From the NCBI GenBank assembly GCA_029582165.1, contig CM055888.1:29651408-29715407 (forward strand): a stretch of 64,000 nucleotides of DNA. The letters are read 5' to 3'. Below, in pieces: positions 48,137-60,737 of this stretch. The DNA comes from Portulaca oleracea (lineage: Eukaryota; Streptophyta; Magnoliopsida; Caryophyllales; Portulacaceae). Each line of letters begins with the position of its first letter. The stretch's first letter is position 1. A model generated the notes under the pieces. The model was given only the letters and a program-made list of their open reading frames with translations, searched no databases and was not told the origin of the DNA. Made by a program: the position numbers and the translations under genes.

Positions 48137-48865
48137 TGTTGGAGTATTTCAAGAGTAAAGAGGCATAAAATATAAGTTATAAGCATAAGATCGACCGGAT
48201 AGGTCGAAGACAAGCTTAATAAGTAAAACGGACTCAACACGGATCGTGCTCGGCATGACACGACCCGTGTTGACGTCCAGAGAGCACAAAAATGGTGCAA
48301 AGGATCAACACGGGTCGTGTTGATCCAACACGGGTCGTGTTGGCCACAACACGGACCGTGTTGACCTAACACGATCCGTGTTGATCACAGTTGGGATTGA
48401 TTTTTGAAATCCCTTGATTTATGCCTCGTGTTGAAATGTATTTGAGCAGGTTTTTGGATGATATTGACTGAGAAATCAGTCATGATTTCTCATCAATATT
48501 ATTCAACTCAATCCCTTGGATTATGCCTAATGACTATGGAAAGGTTTGACTCCTTTTTTGGCTCCAAAGTTCACTATATAAGGAGGATGAATCTCACATT
48601 CATCCTCACTCCCTCATTCATCTTCTTCTTCTTTCTAGAGAGCATTCAACACATTCTTAAGGTGTTGACTGCAGCAACTCTTTGAGTCCTTTGAGAAATC
48701 TTGTAACTTTGCTTACAAGAAGTTAGGTTTTACCCTTAAGTCTATTCACGGTATAGTGAATAAGTCTTAAGGGGAGACGGGCTTGCCCTTGACTCCTAGC
48801 TACCCAAGTGATCCCCCATCTTCCGTGGTTACTTTACTCCATCTCATTGTTCGTTATTTCCAACA
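48137..48865 (+). mobile_element. 3' LTR of the copia element
   Basis: 729 bp with the same termini as the 5' LTR. By eye the two differ by scattered substitutions and by an extra CAACACGGGTCGTGTTG unit near 48325. TTTTT follows at 48866-48870. Confidence 0.92.
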
Positions 48866-48870
48866 TTTTT

Positions 48871-49599
48871 ATATATTAGATAAATATATTAGTATATTGG
48901 TCACTTTTGATTAGAAGATCTAAATGAGCCAGTATCCATGATAAAGCTCCCTTGTTTGTTGTGGAGCACGACGCAGCATCCACAGAAATGGTTAATAGGT
49001 CAACAAAATTGTACACCACTTCACTACCTGGCTACAAGTTCTCTGCAGCCTTGTCTAGATTTCCTTTAAAGATAGAGGGCGTTGTTTTATATATATAGGC
49101 TATAGCCCTTGTCACCTTTATTAATCAAAGTTTATTAATCAACTCCAATCAATCAGAGATGTATTAATTAGTTAACCTCACATCCTTTGCTTCAATTAAT
49201 TGTGACGCAACGCCAGCAATTTGACAGAAAACATTAATGGTGCGTTTTGTTATTTTTCGGAAAATTTTTTATGGAAAAGTTTTTTCTAGAAAAATTTTCT
49301 CAAAAAAATAATTCACAGTATTTGATTTACATTTGAAAATATGAGAAAGTTTGTAGAAAAACTCATTTGATATATTTAAACTACCCTACATTATATGTTA
49401 ATTTATAAAATAATTTTTATGAACATTTTCGGAAATAAAGTTTAAAAACTTTCCCCTTCCATGAGAAAAGAAAACTTTCCCGACCCCATGAAAAAAAAAT
49501 TCTTATCAACTCTAGGGAAAATTACCGGGCTCACTTCAAAATTTACCTCCCCTCATAGACAAACAAAAAATAAGAAAGTTTGATCAATTTAAAAAAGGA
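48871..49599. other. A+T-rich DNA without a recognised gene
   Basis: About 730 bp. 49260-49500 has recurring GAAAATTTT/AAAACTTTTC text in both orientations, suggesting a decayed inverted-repeat element. No boundaries could be fixed. Confidence 0.4.
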
Positions 49600-49898
49600 A
49601 TTTTGGACGGTAATATACTGAATTTTTGGGGTATTGGACAATAATGCACTGAACTTTGACCTTGGACAATAATGCACTGAACTTTGGGAGGTGTTGGACA
49701 GTAATGCACTCGAGACAATTTCGACAGTGGCGAACTTGGTGACAATCTTAAGTGACAGACCGAGAAGATAAATATTTTTGGACCAATTCATCTCCTCCAC
49801 CCGCTACATAGGATTGTCACCAAGTTAGCCATTGCCAAAATCATACTGAGTACATTATTGTTCAACACCCCCAAAGTATAGGGTATTATTGTCAAAGA
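49600..49898. mobile_element. Foldback MITE with about 85-bp arms
   Basis: 49663-49748 (GGACAATAATGCACTGAACT … GAACTTGGTGACAATC) is matched in inverted orientation by 49812-49898. Two further partial copies of GGACAATAATGCACTGAA-like text precede the left arm (about 49608 and 49634), so the left terminus is reiterated. Non-coding. Confidence 0.7.
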
Positions 49899-50405
49899 CA
49901 TTATCATTTAATAAAAGTCAAAGATATTAAGATTCCAACAACCCTTTAAAAAATGGACAAACTTTGCTAGGAAATAGTTGTGAAGAAACGCTCCATAAAC
50001 AATTAAGAAATCCGTAATCATATCTGTCGGTGGCTTGGTTTCTTAACGGTAAGAGATTTGACCTTCCACAAATTACTATTCCTGTGTTGTTTATTTATTC
50101 ATTTATTCAATCAGAGTATTTACTGTGTTTGTTTGTTTATTCATTAGTTGTGTTAGTGCTGTATATTTTTGACTTATATGCAATAATTGTTTCTTGTTTT
50201 TTTTCCCGGGTGTATCTGAAGTTCAAAGCATATTATAAGATGATAAGATCTGCCGACATGTGTGGATCAGTCGGTCCACTTCGTAGTTTGGTTTGTTAAG
50301 ACTGAAATTGGCTGGGAATCTGAATCCTTAATTAAGCCATTAACATTAAAACTTTAGCTCTCACTCACTAGTCACTCCCCACTCCGGAGCTACTACTTTA
50401 TTATA
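49899..50405. other. Unassigned DNA
   Basis: About 500 bp. An 89-codon plus-strand frame at 50030-50299 is rich in hydrophobic residues but has no recognisable domain or gene context, and is not called as a gene. Confidence 0.4.
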
Positions 50406-50620
50406 CTCCTTCCGTCCCAAATTAATTGACACTTTGACAAAATTTTGACTGTTAATTATTCACAAATCACAATGAGTTACAATATGAAATTACTATAATT
50501 AGAAAGATATTTCATTAAAAATTACAATAGAGGTAATTTTATATTGTAACTCATTATAATTTATAAATAATTAACGATCAAAATTTAGTCAAAATGTCAA
50601 TTAATTTGGGACAGAGGGAG
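50406..50620. mobile_element. Stowaway MITE (Tc1/mariner)
   Basis: It starts CTCCTTCCGTCCC and ends GGGACAGAGGGAG, flanked by TA on both sides (50404-50405, 50621-50622). The arms extend well inward (AATTAATTGACACTTTGAC against GTCAAAATGTCAATTAATTT). The CTCCCTCCGTCCC terminus and TA duplication are diagnostic. Confidence 0.95.
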
Positions 50621-50622
50621 TA

Positions 50623-51336
50623 ATAACGTTTCTATTTTATTTGTCATTTTGAAAAGTATGCAGAGATATTAAAATAATTAAAAAAATGATTAAAAAAATT
50701 ACTTATAAATTTGCAAAAGTTAGTTATATGGGTGAATGGAGAATATAAATGTAAAATTGATAGAAATTATATTGAAAATATAAAATGATAAATAAATAAA
50801 GATAAAAAATTACAGTAGTTAAGTGAACAAATAAATTAGTGTTCATAGTATGAGGTACATATAGTCAATTTTATAAACTCTAACCCTGCATGAATTATTT
50901 CATTTAACATATACAACAATTTAAAATAAAACTAACATTTGATAACTCGTGTAATAAATGTATTTTTTTTTATTAACTTTACGTAATTTACTTGTAGGAC
51001 TAAATTGATAATAATTATTTATGCAAATAATAATCGGAAACTAATGGAAATATGATAGTAATTGTACCATCATTATTTATGTGTTTTTTTAATGAAAGTA
51101 TTTTTTTAAAACGATTTGAAAAGTATAGTGTTAGAAGCATAAAAGTTGATATTATTCACAATATTCTTATTTCATAATAATTAATTTGAGGAAAGAAATT
51201 AAAAATGTATTTGGTATCATAATTAAGAAACAAATATAAACCATTATTCACTAAATTAAAATTAGTTAAATTTTGAAATTTTTTATGCATTTGTAAACAT
51301 AATGTAATTTAAATAACGCAAATTCTAGTATAAGAC
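50623..51336. other. Very A+T-rich DNA
   Basis: About 710 bp with no reading frame, terminus or repeat recognised. Confidence 0.5.
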
Positions 51337-51363
51337 CGTCTCACGATAGATTATCGTGAGACG
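51337..51363. repeat. Perfect 12-bp-arm palindrome
   Basis: CGTCTCACGATA, a 3-base loop, then TATCGTGAGACG. GTCTCACG-type palindromes are common at MITE ends in plants. It sits at the left edge of the TTAGTCAT word region. Confidence 0.85.
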
Positions 51364-54300
51364 TTCTACGTGGAAATTTTTTGTCAAAATGAAAACTCAA
51401 AAGCAACTTGGAGAGTGAAATCAATCTCCTTAATTTAATTAATTAAATTTAAAAAATAAATAGCATAGATTAGGCAATTATTTTTTATCCGCAAATAGCG
51501 CACACGTTTTAAATATACCACTTTCCTAAATACCTTTTACAAATTATATAATTATAGGTAACTAATAAATCAGTCAGCGGTGACTAGTATTATGTTATCT
51601 CGAATTTGGAAACAAATCACAAAATATCTATTAAGCGAATTAAAATATAGGTGACTAATATTAAATTTTTGGGGCGACAAATAATATAGTATCTCGATTC
51701 TTAGCATATATATGTGACTAATATTTGACACTAGAGTGATTAATAATACAATATTGGACTCAACTATATGACTCAATGGTCACATATATATTTATTATAG
51801 TATTGGTCATGTTACTATCAAAACACGCGCGACTAATATACGACTCAATAGTGACCAATAATTAGTAACTCAATAGTGAAGATCACTTTTGCCAAAAATG
51901 TTGGCAAAGAGAAGAAAGTTGCGAAAACTAATTAGTGGACAACCTTCGTTACATTCCATTATTTTATATGTAGTTAGATTTTAATAGGTAATAAGTAAGT
52001 TTATCTTAATATATTAAATTTCAAGCTTACTGTTTACTTGCGTATGTTAGTACAATCATGGCCATAGTATGTCTTTTAATATCACACAATATTAATCTAT
52101 CATTACGATAACTATTTATAATTGTTGTGATGACTATAATGTTTTGATAATTCTATTGGTGTTTTTTTAATATTGTACCGATGGGACGACTAATATTTTA
52201 ACCATATAATGATTATTTCAATGTACGTTCATATTGCACACATTTTCACCATTTTTTAAAAATTCATAACAATTATAAAGTGTTTATTTGAAAATAATAA
52301 TTAGTAACGAGGGTACTTAAATGTAGTCATATAAGAATACATAATTAGTCATATTTAGCGTCATATATACGAATACATAATAATTAGTAATAGAGGTACA
52401 TCAAGTAGTCATACAAGAATACATCATTAGTCATATTTTTACGTCGTTTGTGTTTAATAGTCATATATATATATTTAAACGTCCTATAATTTCGGATATA
52501 ATCTTTAAATAATCCGGATCATTTTCAAACTTTCTAAATTTAAACGTATATTTTTTTCCCAAATCTTCAAATAATCCGACTTTGCCAAATATATTTTTTC
52601 CTAAATATTCAAATTCAAACGTGCTATTTTTTTGCCTAAATATACAAATTCAAACATGCTATATTTTTTCTCTAATGCATGTTAATATTTTTTTTTCCTA
52701 TTATGATCATATATTTTTTTTCTATATACGTTTACATTTTCCTAATCCGAAATTGGCAAATAATCTTAGATCTTCAAATAATCTCACTTTGGCAAATATA
52801 ATTTTTTCCCTAAACCTTCAAATTTAAACTTGATACATTCAAATATAATTTTTTTCTAATCCCACTTTGGCAAATATAATTTTTTCCTAATCCAAATTTG
52901 CAAATATTCTTAAATCTTCAAACATATTTTTTTCCTTAAATCTCCAAATTCAAACGTGATATTTTTTATTTTCAAACGTACGTCCATTTTTTTTCCATGT
53001 ACATTGATGCTTTCCTAATCCGAATTTGGCGAATAATCATAGCCTTCCTATTATCACAAACAAACGTGTATGAATAATTTAATTTTCCAAAAACAAATAA
53101 TTTCAACCTTTCAAAATATTTATGCGTGACTAATTTTCTATCTTGCAATGACTAATATTGTGTCGTTGGTTTGACGAGATAATCTAAGTTCAACTAATAT
53201 AATAATATAGTCATACACACTATTATAAACAGTCACACGTATTAGTCATCTTTTTCAAACTCCCCAAATTTAAACGTATTATTTTGCCGAAATCGTCAAA
53301 TAATCCGATTTTGGCACACATTTATTCCATCCTCTTGTGATTATTGCATCCTATATATATAGTCATATAAGAATACATAATTAGTCATATTTGGCGTCGT
53401 ATGTACGAATACATAACAATTAGTAATAAGGGTACATAAAAATAGTCATACAAGAATACATTATTAGTCATATTTGACCATATATAATCATTTGATTGGT
53501 AAGTCGATACTAAAGCCAACAGCACATGAGTGACGTCGATATAATTGGTAAATATCGTCCAACGTGTCCCCACTGCATCCAACCAATGACCATGTGTAAT
53601 CATTTGATTGGTCAACATCAACGGCCAGTGGTTCCTCTGCATAATTAACAAATATCATATCATCCTCATTAAAACATTTCCAATCACAAGTCTATAAATA
53701 TCAAGACAACCCAAATGGAACATTACCATCAATCACGAGCAAATCACGCATATCATGTTGTTCCAGGTTTTCGCATCCATCAGTGATAATCTCTTCCATT
53801 ATATCCATCTGTACAACTGTCAATTTGCATTTAACAATTAGTATTCAAATATTAGAAAGTCACATGAGCAACATAAAATAGTCATACCGCGATCAACTTC
53901 TACATCATTCTTGCCACAAATATGACCCTCATCCGACGTCTCATTGCGTGGATTCATCATTGTTGTTACTACATTATTCAAACATAGCAAAAACATTATC
54001 AGTCACTTCTACATCATAAATTAATCCACTACTAACCAATAACACAATCAAAATAGCAAAAACATATATTATTTGTCCACCTTTTCAACGTATATTAGTC
54101 ACCTATAATACAATCAAAATAGTGGACGCAAAAAAACAAAGAGATACCAAAAAATAGAGATAACATATTATTAGTCCCCCATAGATTGAATACTAGTCAA
54201 GTATATATTATTATCCACCCATATATTGAATACTAGTCACGTATATTATAATGTCTATTGAATTTTTAAACGAGCTATCAAAACAAGTAATAGTCATATC

Positions 54301-54909
54301 AACAGATTCAGTATGTCACTCTTTTCATTTAACGAGATAAAAATTTCGAAATGACCATATTTATTAACAACAATAGTCTCCTTATCAAGGCTAAATAGTC
54401 ATATATATTCATTTTGTAAGATTGTTATCATAACAATACTAAATACTCGTTCATCACTGATAGTTATATGGGAAACATAAAATAATCATAGCGCGATCAA
54501 CTTCTATGTCATTCTCGCCACCAATTTGACCCACACCTAACATCTCCTTGTGCGGATTCATCATTGTTATCACTACATTATTCAAACATATCAAACATAT
54601 TATTAGTCACTTCTACACTATTTATTAATATGATGACTTCATTATTAACCAATAAATCATATAACATTGGACACTTTATCAAAATATATTAGTCACCTAT
54701 AATCCAATTAAATTAGTGGACGCAAAAGCACGATATATCAAACAATCAAGATAACATATTATTAGTCACCCATAGATTGGATACTAGTCAAGTATATCAA
54801 TCTCAACACATTCATTGACACATAAGAATCAAGGAATGCTTTTAACCATATAAAGATTACTTTCACTAAATTGAGTTATTCAACCGCACAAATGCACAAT
54901 CATACATAC

Positions 54910-54975
<66 letters not shown>

Positions 54976-55455
54976 ATCTCGACAAAGATTACATTCCCTG
55001 ATTCGAGTATTCAATGATTGCTTAAAAACAATTATATCACGCTATATCAAACGATTACAAATCACAAACAAAAATTTCAAAAAATCATAATAGTAGTCAG
55101 CGAAGTATATTAAAAAAACTCACACTTTCAAACATTTCTCCATTGTTAGAAAATTCTCAAATTTGAACAACGGTCACTAATTCAAATATTCACACTTCCA
55201 ACATTGACATATAATCCCGACATCCACAATTGAATATACGTAGCAAGATTTACTTACCCGAGACGACGACGTTATCTGAGCACGGCTGACGATCTTCGCG
55301 CGGAGGCGATGTCTAATTTGCTCAAATCGTTAGGGTTTCACAATAGGAGGAGAGAGAGATTAGCGACTATATATATGGAGAGTGCACCACACACACGAAT
55401 TAAGAGAGTGACCTCCTTTTTTTTGTCTGACGTGGCACCCCGTCTCACGTTATTT
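51364..55455. mobile_element. 4.1-kb TTAGTCAT word-array region, probable TIR element
   Basis: Words of the type GTGACTAATA dominate 51560-52000; TTAGTCAT/TAGTCAC forms dominate 52310-54790, with some mixing near 53120-53170. Many copies are preceded by GAATACATAA. The outer edges share TATCGTGAGACG (51352) and, inverted, CGTCTCACGTTAT (about 55441-55453), a possible terminal repeat. No transposase is seen. At 55255-55370 (minus strand) a promoter-like TATATATAG, a short leader and a GTAAGT splice donor resemble a first exon. Confidence 0.5.
54901..54973. repeat. (CATA)n(TA)n microsatellite
   Basis: Six CATA units followed by about 48 bp of TA. Confidence 0.95.
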
Positions 55456-56039
55456 TAACGGGGTCGAAAGAGGGCTCAAAAAAACCAACTACAACGTTCC
55501 AATCCAAAGAAATTGCCCCAAGCCCAAGCCCATGGAGGCCGGACCCGATTTGTTGCATTGTGATTGAGTTCTTCCATATCCAACATAGGATGGATAGGCA
55601 TCCGATCGAGGGGAAGAAGTAGCCAGGGATGATGTAGAATGCAAAACTCGATACGAGTGTGTGTGATGAGGAAGAAGTGTAGTCTTGTGAGGCCACCCTT
55701 TGGCCGCTTGTCCTTTTCGTGCAATGTTCTATAAATGGAGGAATCAAAATTCAGTTCAGATCGAGATAAATTGTATGTTCAGTATAAGTTTAGTTAAAAT
55801 AAGCTAATAAAAGGCTTTCTTGATTAGTAGGACTGGTTTACCAGAAAAGAGAGACTTAGACCAAATTTGATGGCCACCACATATATGGAGAGTCGACGAG
55901 GTATTCTCTAAACAAACCGGCCCATCCATAACCGAGTAGCTAAAATTTCCATAACATTCATTGATACCAAGAAAGATGTTAGACAAATACATAACAATAG
56001 GACGATCCATAATCAGTTTACAACAATTCTTAGGGATCC
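55456..56039. other. Unassigned DNA with weak ORFs
   Basis: Minus-strand frames at 55445-55747 and 55804-56079 overlap this segment but show no recognisable domain. G+C content around 55490-55600 is higher than in the neighbouring word arrays, so a decayed gene fragment is possible. Confidence 0.3.
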
Positions 56040-56700
56040 GACATTTAGTGTGGTCATGAAATGCAAATAGTGTGGTCATGAAATACCAATCAATGTGGTC
56101 ATCAAAAGTAAGGAGTGTGATCGAAATCTACATTACAACAACTTCTTTCTCTCACCAAATCATAGAAACCCAAAATTTAAGCAATTTTCTTGTTTACAAT
56201 TAGATGTTTTTTCTTTTTAAAAAATAAAAAACAACAAATTCCCATAATATCTCATAAATCACGCCATTAATTCAAATAATTCAAATAATTCTCTAATTTT
56301 AGACATTCTCCCTCTTCCAATTTCTCTCTCCAAATCCCTCAAATATTCTTTGATGACCACATTCTTCGTCTTTGATGACCACACTGATTGGTAATTGATG
56401 ACCACATTCTTCGTCTTTGATAACCACATTGATTGGTATTCAATTTTGACCACACTATGTGACTTTGATGATCACACTGATTGGTATTCCATGACCACAC
56501 TATTTGCATTTCATGACCACACTAACTGGTATTTAGATTTTGAGCACACTATTTGACTTTGATGACCACACTGCCTTTGATGACCATAATGTCTGGTATT
56601 AGATTGCGACCACACTCTTTGCCTCATGACCGCACTGACTGGTATTTGATGTCCACACTCTTTGCATTTGATGACCACACTGTACTTGTGATTCTCCATT
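56040..56700. repeat. TGATGACCACACT word array
   Basis: Copies of GTGTGGTCATGAAAT at 56050-56115 are in inverted orientation to about 15 copies of TTGATGACCACACT / CATGACCACACT between 56350 and 56690. The words are separated by GATTGGTATT or CTTTGCATTT-like spacers. The strand switch lies around 56130-56340. Confidence 0.8.
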
Positions 56701-57017
56701 GACAAACGACATATCTGTTGTAATTGATGCATAATTCTTGGCAATCATATCTTTAAAATTGATTTTATTTTTAAGATAAGAATAATCAGATTTTTATTCC
56801 ATTGAATATTTTCCCTTAATTGTCTCTAACTAACTATTCCTCTTTTTTTTTAAAAAAATAGAAAACCACTAGTTGTTTTTTAAGGGGTGGAAAGTGGTTT
56901 CTCATTAAAATGCCACATGTATGACAGTTTTAATCTCATCCATCGGATCCAGATTGGACGCTCCAGATTGCTTCTTCCTACCTTCCTACCTAAACTCTCT
57001 TCCTACTGGATCCGTTC
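56701..57017. other. Unassigned DNA
   Basis: About 320 bp of A+T-rich sequence between the word array and the TA microsatellite. Nothing was recognised. Confidence 0.5.

Positions 57018-57070
<53 letters not shown>
57018..57070. repeat. (TA)n microsatellite
   Basis: About 53 bp of TA immediately next to the left end of the large foldback. A shorter TATG/TA run (59221-59239) abuts the right end. Confidence 0.95.
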
Positions 57071-57075
<5 letters not shown>

Positions 57076-59219
57076 AATAGATAAGGTGAGAAGAGGGATT
57101 TGGTGAGAACGTGAGAAGGAAAAATACTAGCCATTGGATCAAAGATCAATGGTCATGATAAAAACAAAACTTCCCCCCCCCCTTTTTTTTGCACAATGTC
57201 ACGTGACTTGGAGTGGAAAAGTAAAAAAAAAAAAGCATGCTCATTAACTTGCCTGGGAAATAGATCACGTGTGAATAAAAAAAAACATGCTCATTAACTT
57301 TGCCTAGGAAACAGATCTCGCATTGATGCCCATGATGTTTGAACAGAAATGATCATGATGATCATGATGAACATGATGATCATGATGATCACCTGATCAT
57401 GATTTGGGGTAAGTTGAAGAGAAGGGGTTTGAATCAGTGAACGTGATGAACATGATAATCATGATGATCACTTGATCACAGTGAACCTGATAAACATGAT
57501 GATCATGATGAACATGATCATCATGAAGATCACTTGATCATGATTTGGGTTAAGTTCATTAAAAATAGACAATCATTAATTATGATGAACATGAAGATCA
57601 TGATGATCATTTGGTCACAACTTGATGCCCATTTAGTTCGAACATCATGTCCTTGTTGATTTAATACGATATAAGATTGTTTTGAACTTGATATCCATTT
57701 AATTTACACATGATATACATTTCATTTGAATATGATGTTCGTTATCTAATAACATGATGTACATTCTCTTATAACGTGATGTTCATTACTATATACTACA
57801 ACGTCCATTTCTCTAATGGACATCAAGTTCAAAACAAATTTGCATTGTATTAAACTCAACAAGGACAATATGTTTGAACTAAATGGGCATCAATGGTGAG
57901 AAGGGAGTTCAAACATATTGACCTTGTCACCATTGATGCCCATTTACTTCAAACATCATGTCCTTGTTGATTTAATACAATGTAAATTTGTTTTAAACTT
58001 GATTTACACATGATACACATTTCATTTGAACATGATGTTTATCATCTAATAACATGATGTTCATTCTCTTATAACGTGATGTTCATTACCATATAGTACA
58101 ATGTCCAATTTGAACTAAATGGGCATCAATGGTGACAAGGACAATATGTTTGAACTCCCTTCTCACCATTGATACCCATTTAGTTCAAACATATTGTCCA
58201 TGTTGATTTTAATACAATGCAAATTTGTAATGAACATCGTGTTATAAGAGAATGATCATGTTATTAGATGATGAACATCATGTTCAAATGAAAAGTGTAT
58301 CATGTGTAAATCAAGTTCAAAGCAAATTTACATCGTATTAAATCAACATGGACATGATGTTTGAACTAAAGGGGCATCAAAGGTGACAAGGACAATATGT
58401 TTGAACTAAGTTCAAACATATTGTCCTTGTTGAGTTTAATACAATGCAAATTTATTTTGAACTTGATGTCCATTAGAGAAATGGACATTGTAGTATATAG
58501 TAATGAACATCACGTTATAAGAGAATGTACATCATGTTATTAGATAACGAACATCATGTTCAAATAAAATGTATATCATGTGTAAATCAAATGGAAATCA
58601 TGTTCAAAACAAACTTATATCGTATTAAATCAACAAGACGTTCAAACTAAATGGGCATTAAGTTGTGACCAAGTGATCATCATGATCTTCATGTTCATCA
58701 TTATTAACGATTGTCTATTTTTAATGAACTTACCCCAAATCATGATCAAGTGATCATCATGGTGATCATGTTCATCATGCTCACTGTGATCAAGCGATCA
58801 TGATGATCATCATACTCATCATGATCATCATGTTCATCATGATCATCATGTTCATCAGGTTCACTGATTCAAACCCCTTCTCAACTTACCCCAAATCATG
58901 ATCAAGTGGTCATCATGATCAACCCAGAAAAACCATCATGATCATCATGATCATCAAGTGAAAAATCGTTTAAATTGGAGAGTTGAATATGTTTGGAAAG
59001 AGGAAGTGGGAAGGAGGAAATGCACGCGTCTGGGAACTCACACCTGCACAAAGCCCAAACTGAATTCTGTTTTTTTTTTTTCCAGTTTTGCTCACGTGAG
59101 GGATGAGAATTAAAGGGAATATGGCTTTTTTTTCAATACCATTGGACTATGATCCAAGGGTTCTTAGCGACTCTTCTCACATTCTCACCAGAAACCCCTT
59201 CTCACCCTATCTATTCCCA
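57071..59219. mobile_element. 2.15-kb foldback element with arms of about 1 kb
   Basis: The left end (GGAATAGATAAGGTGAGAAG, then GGTGAGAACGTGAGAAGG) is matched inverted by the right end (CTTCTCACCCTATCTATTCC). Further inward, matching inverted blocks include GATTTGGGGTAAGTTGAAGA (57401) against TCTCAACTTACCCCAAATCA (58879), GGTTTGAATCAGTGAACGTG against its inverse near 58860, and TTAGTTCGAACATCATGTCC (57640) against TTCAAACTAAATGGGCATTA (58630). Almost the whole element is one imperfect palindrome, with secondary inversions near 57890-58450. It is filled with GATCATGATGAACATGATG words. No coding region. Confidence 0.85.
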
Positions 59220-59431
59220 TATATGTATGTATATATATAGATATGTTCATTAACTCTGATCTTCTTTTGAGACTTTATTAAATCTTTGTGTTTGGTGACT
59301 TGTTTATCACTTGTTTGACTGGTTTTGTTATATTGGTGTCAATTTTCGGTCGGATCTAATTGTTGGCCCCTCGGGTATGCCCAAGTATCTTGTACTCGTT
59401 TTTGTTAATGAAAGTCCTTCAAGATTTTCCA

Positions 59432-59483
<52 letters not shown>

Positions 59484-60190
59484 TATCGCTTATCAATTGC
59501 TAGTATGAAGACAAAGTTAAGAAACCGATAATTGAGATATTTGAAGTACGCCTTTTGGTATTGCTTTAAGTTCTCATCTATTTCAAATTTACATTTGTAG
59601 CAAACAATATTATTGCTTCTAAAATATGAACTTGCACACATGTTTTGAGAAACGGGCGGGTAAAGGCTTATATGATGTTTATTTATGTTGAGTTGTAGTT
59701 GGAGAAGATATGATGTGCTGATATCCCAAACCTACAGAGCAGGCAAGTGCCAATTGCCAAATGTTGTTGTCTACAACAAAGTTGCCAACAGGTTAACACA
59801 ACTTCTGTGGTTCAATCTTCACTGCCTTCTCTACCATAATGAAGTTTATAGAGGGGAATAGAAGGAAAATGAGTGAAAGGATAGAGAAGATGAAGAGGCA
59901 CGAGAATGAGAATGAGAATGAGAATGAAGAAGATGATTTTCTTTGCTAGGTGCTTAAGCATTCTAATCTTTCAACATAGCAAATATAATTTTGGTTGTCT
60001 TACTCTTTATAGACGATCTTGATGTGTCGAGTTGTAGACTAAACCCTTTAATTTTGGTTGAATGTGAAGTATTTGGATGGAAATAATAATTTATGGGAAA
60101 TTCCGAATTATTTTGGCGAAATTTTCAAATTTTTTTCTTCTATAGATTATCGATTATATTTGGTTTTGAATTTATACTATTTATTGAATT
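59220..60190. other. Unassigned DNA with small microsatellites
   Basis: TA/CA repeats lie at 59432-59482 and a GAGAAT hexamer run at about 59901-59927. No gene recognised. Confidence 0.5.
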
Positions 60191-60415
60191 AATGTATGAT
60201 AATTAGTGTTGTTGAACAAATAGCCTCTAGCGGCATTTAATTAGGCCTACACCAGTAAATGTAATAAATGTTGTCTAAGGCTATGGCGACACTGCCTCTA
60301 ACAACATTTATTTATTTGTTGGGATAGACTATTAATACAACATTTATAAATGCTGCTAAAGGCAAAAATAAATGATGCTAGAGCCCTGTTTATTGTAGTA
60401 AACCCTCTAATGAAA
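60191..60415. mobile_element. Possible CACTA-type MITE with subterminal repeats
   Basis: Four copies of a GCCTCTAGCGGCATTTA-like word occur in alternating orientation (about 60220, 60260, 60290, 60345). The right side ends TTTATTGTAGT, the inverse of ACTACAATAAA, close to a CACTA terminus. The left terminus is unclear. Confidence 0.4.
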
Positions 60416-60737
60416 AAACTTTTTGTCTTTCTTAATCAATTGAGAACTACGATATTATCCCCTCCTATTTAATTTAAAACATAATTATCGTTGTCATCTT
60501 CCTCCTTTCTTCATGGACCTTCATTTAAAAATTCTTATTTTAACTTATATTTTAACATATATATCTTTGAATGTCAAAATATACTTACCATTATATTAAA
60601 GGCATATAGGAATTTCAAAAAAAAAAAAATAGCAATACAATAACATGTCTAATTCTCAACTTTTCTACCCAAACACAAACACACACACACACATATATAT
60701 ATATCATATTTTGTAAAATTAGTGATAATTATATTTA

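Larger units (their letters stand above)
43037..48865 (+). mobile_element. Full-length but inactive Ty1/copia element
   Basis: Two LTRs (43037-43744 and 48137-48865) enclose one complete gag-pol order (gag, zinc knuckle, protease, integrase, RT, RNase H). TTTTT flanks both sides (43032-43036, 48866-48870). Frameshifts, a nonsense codon and loss of catalytic residues make it non-autonomous. The total is 5,829 bp. Confidence 0.92.

Noticed and set aside
50030..50299. 89-codon hydrophobic ORF as a membrane protein
   Set aside because: No family resemblance, no promoter or exon context; T-rich DNA readily gives hydrophobic frames.
55445..56079. Minus-strand ORFs as a captured gene
   Set aside because: No domain could be recognised and the frames overlap the word-array margin; kept only as unassigned DNA.
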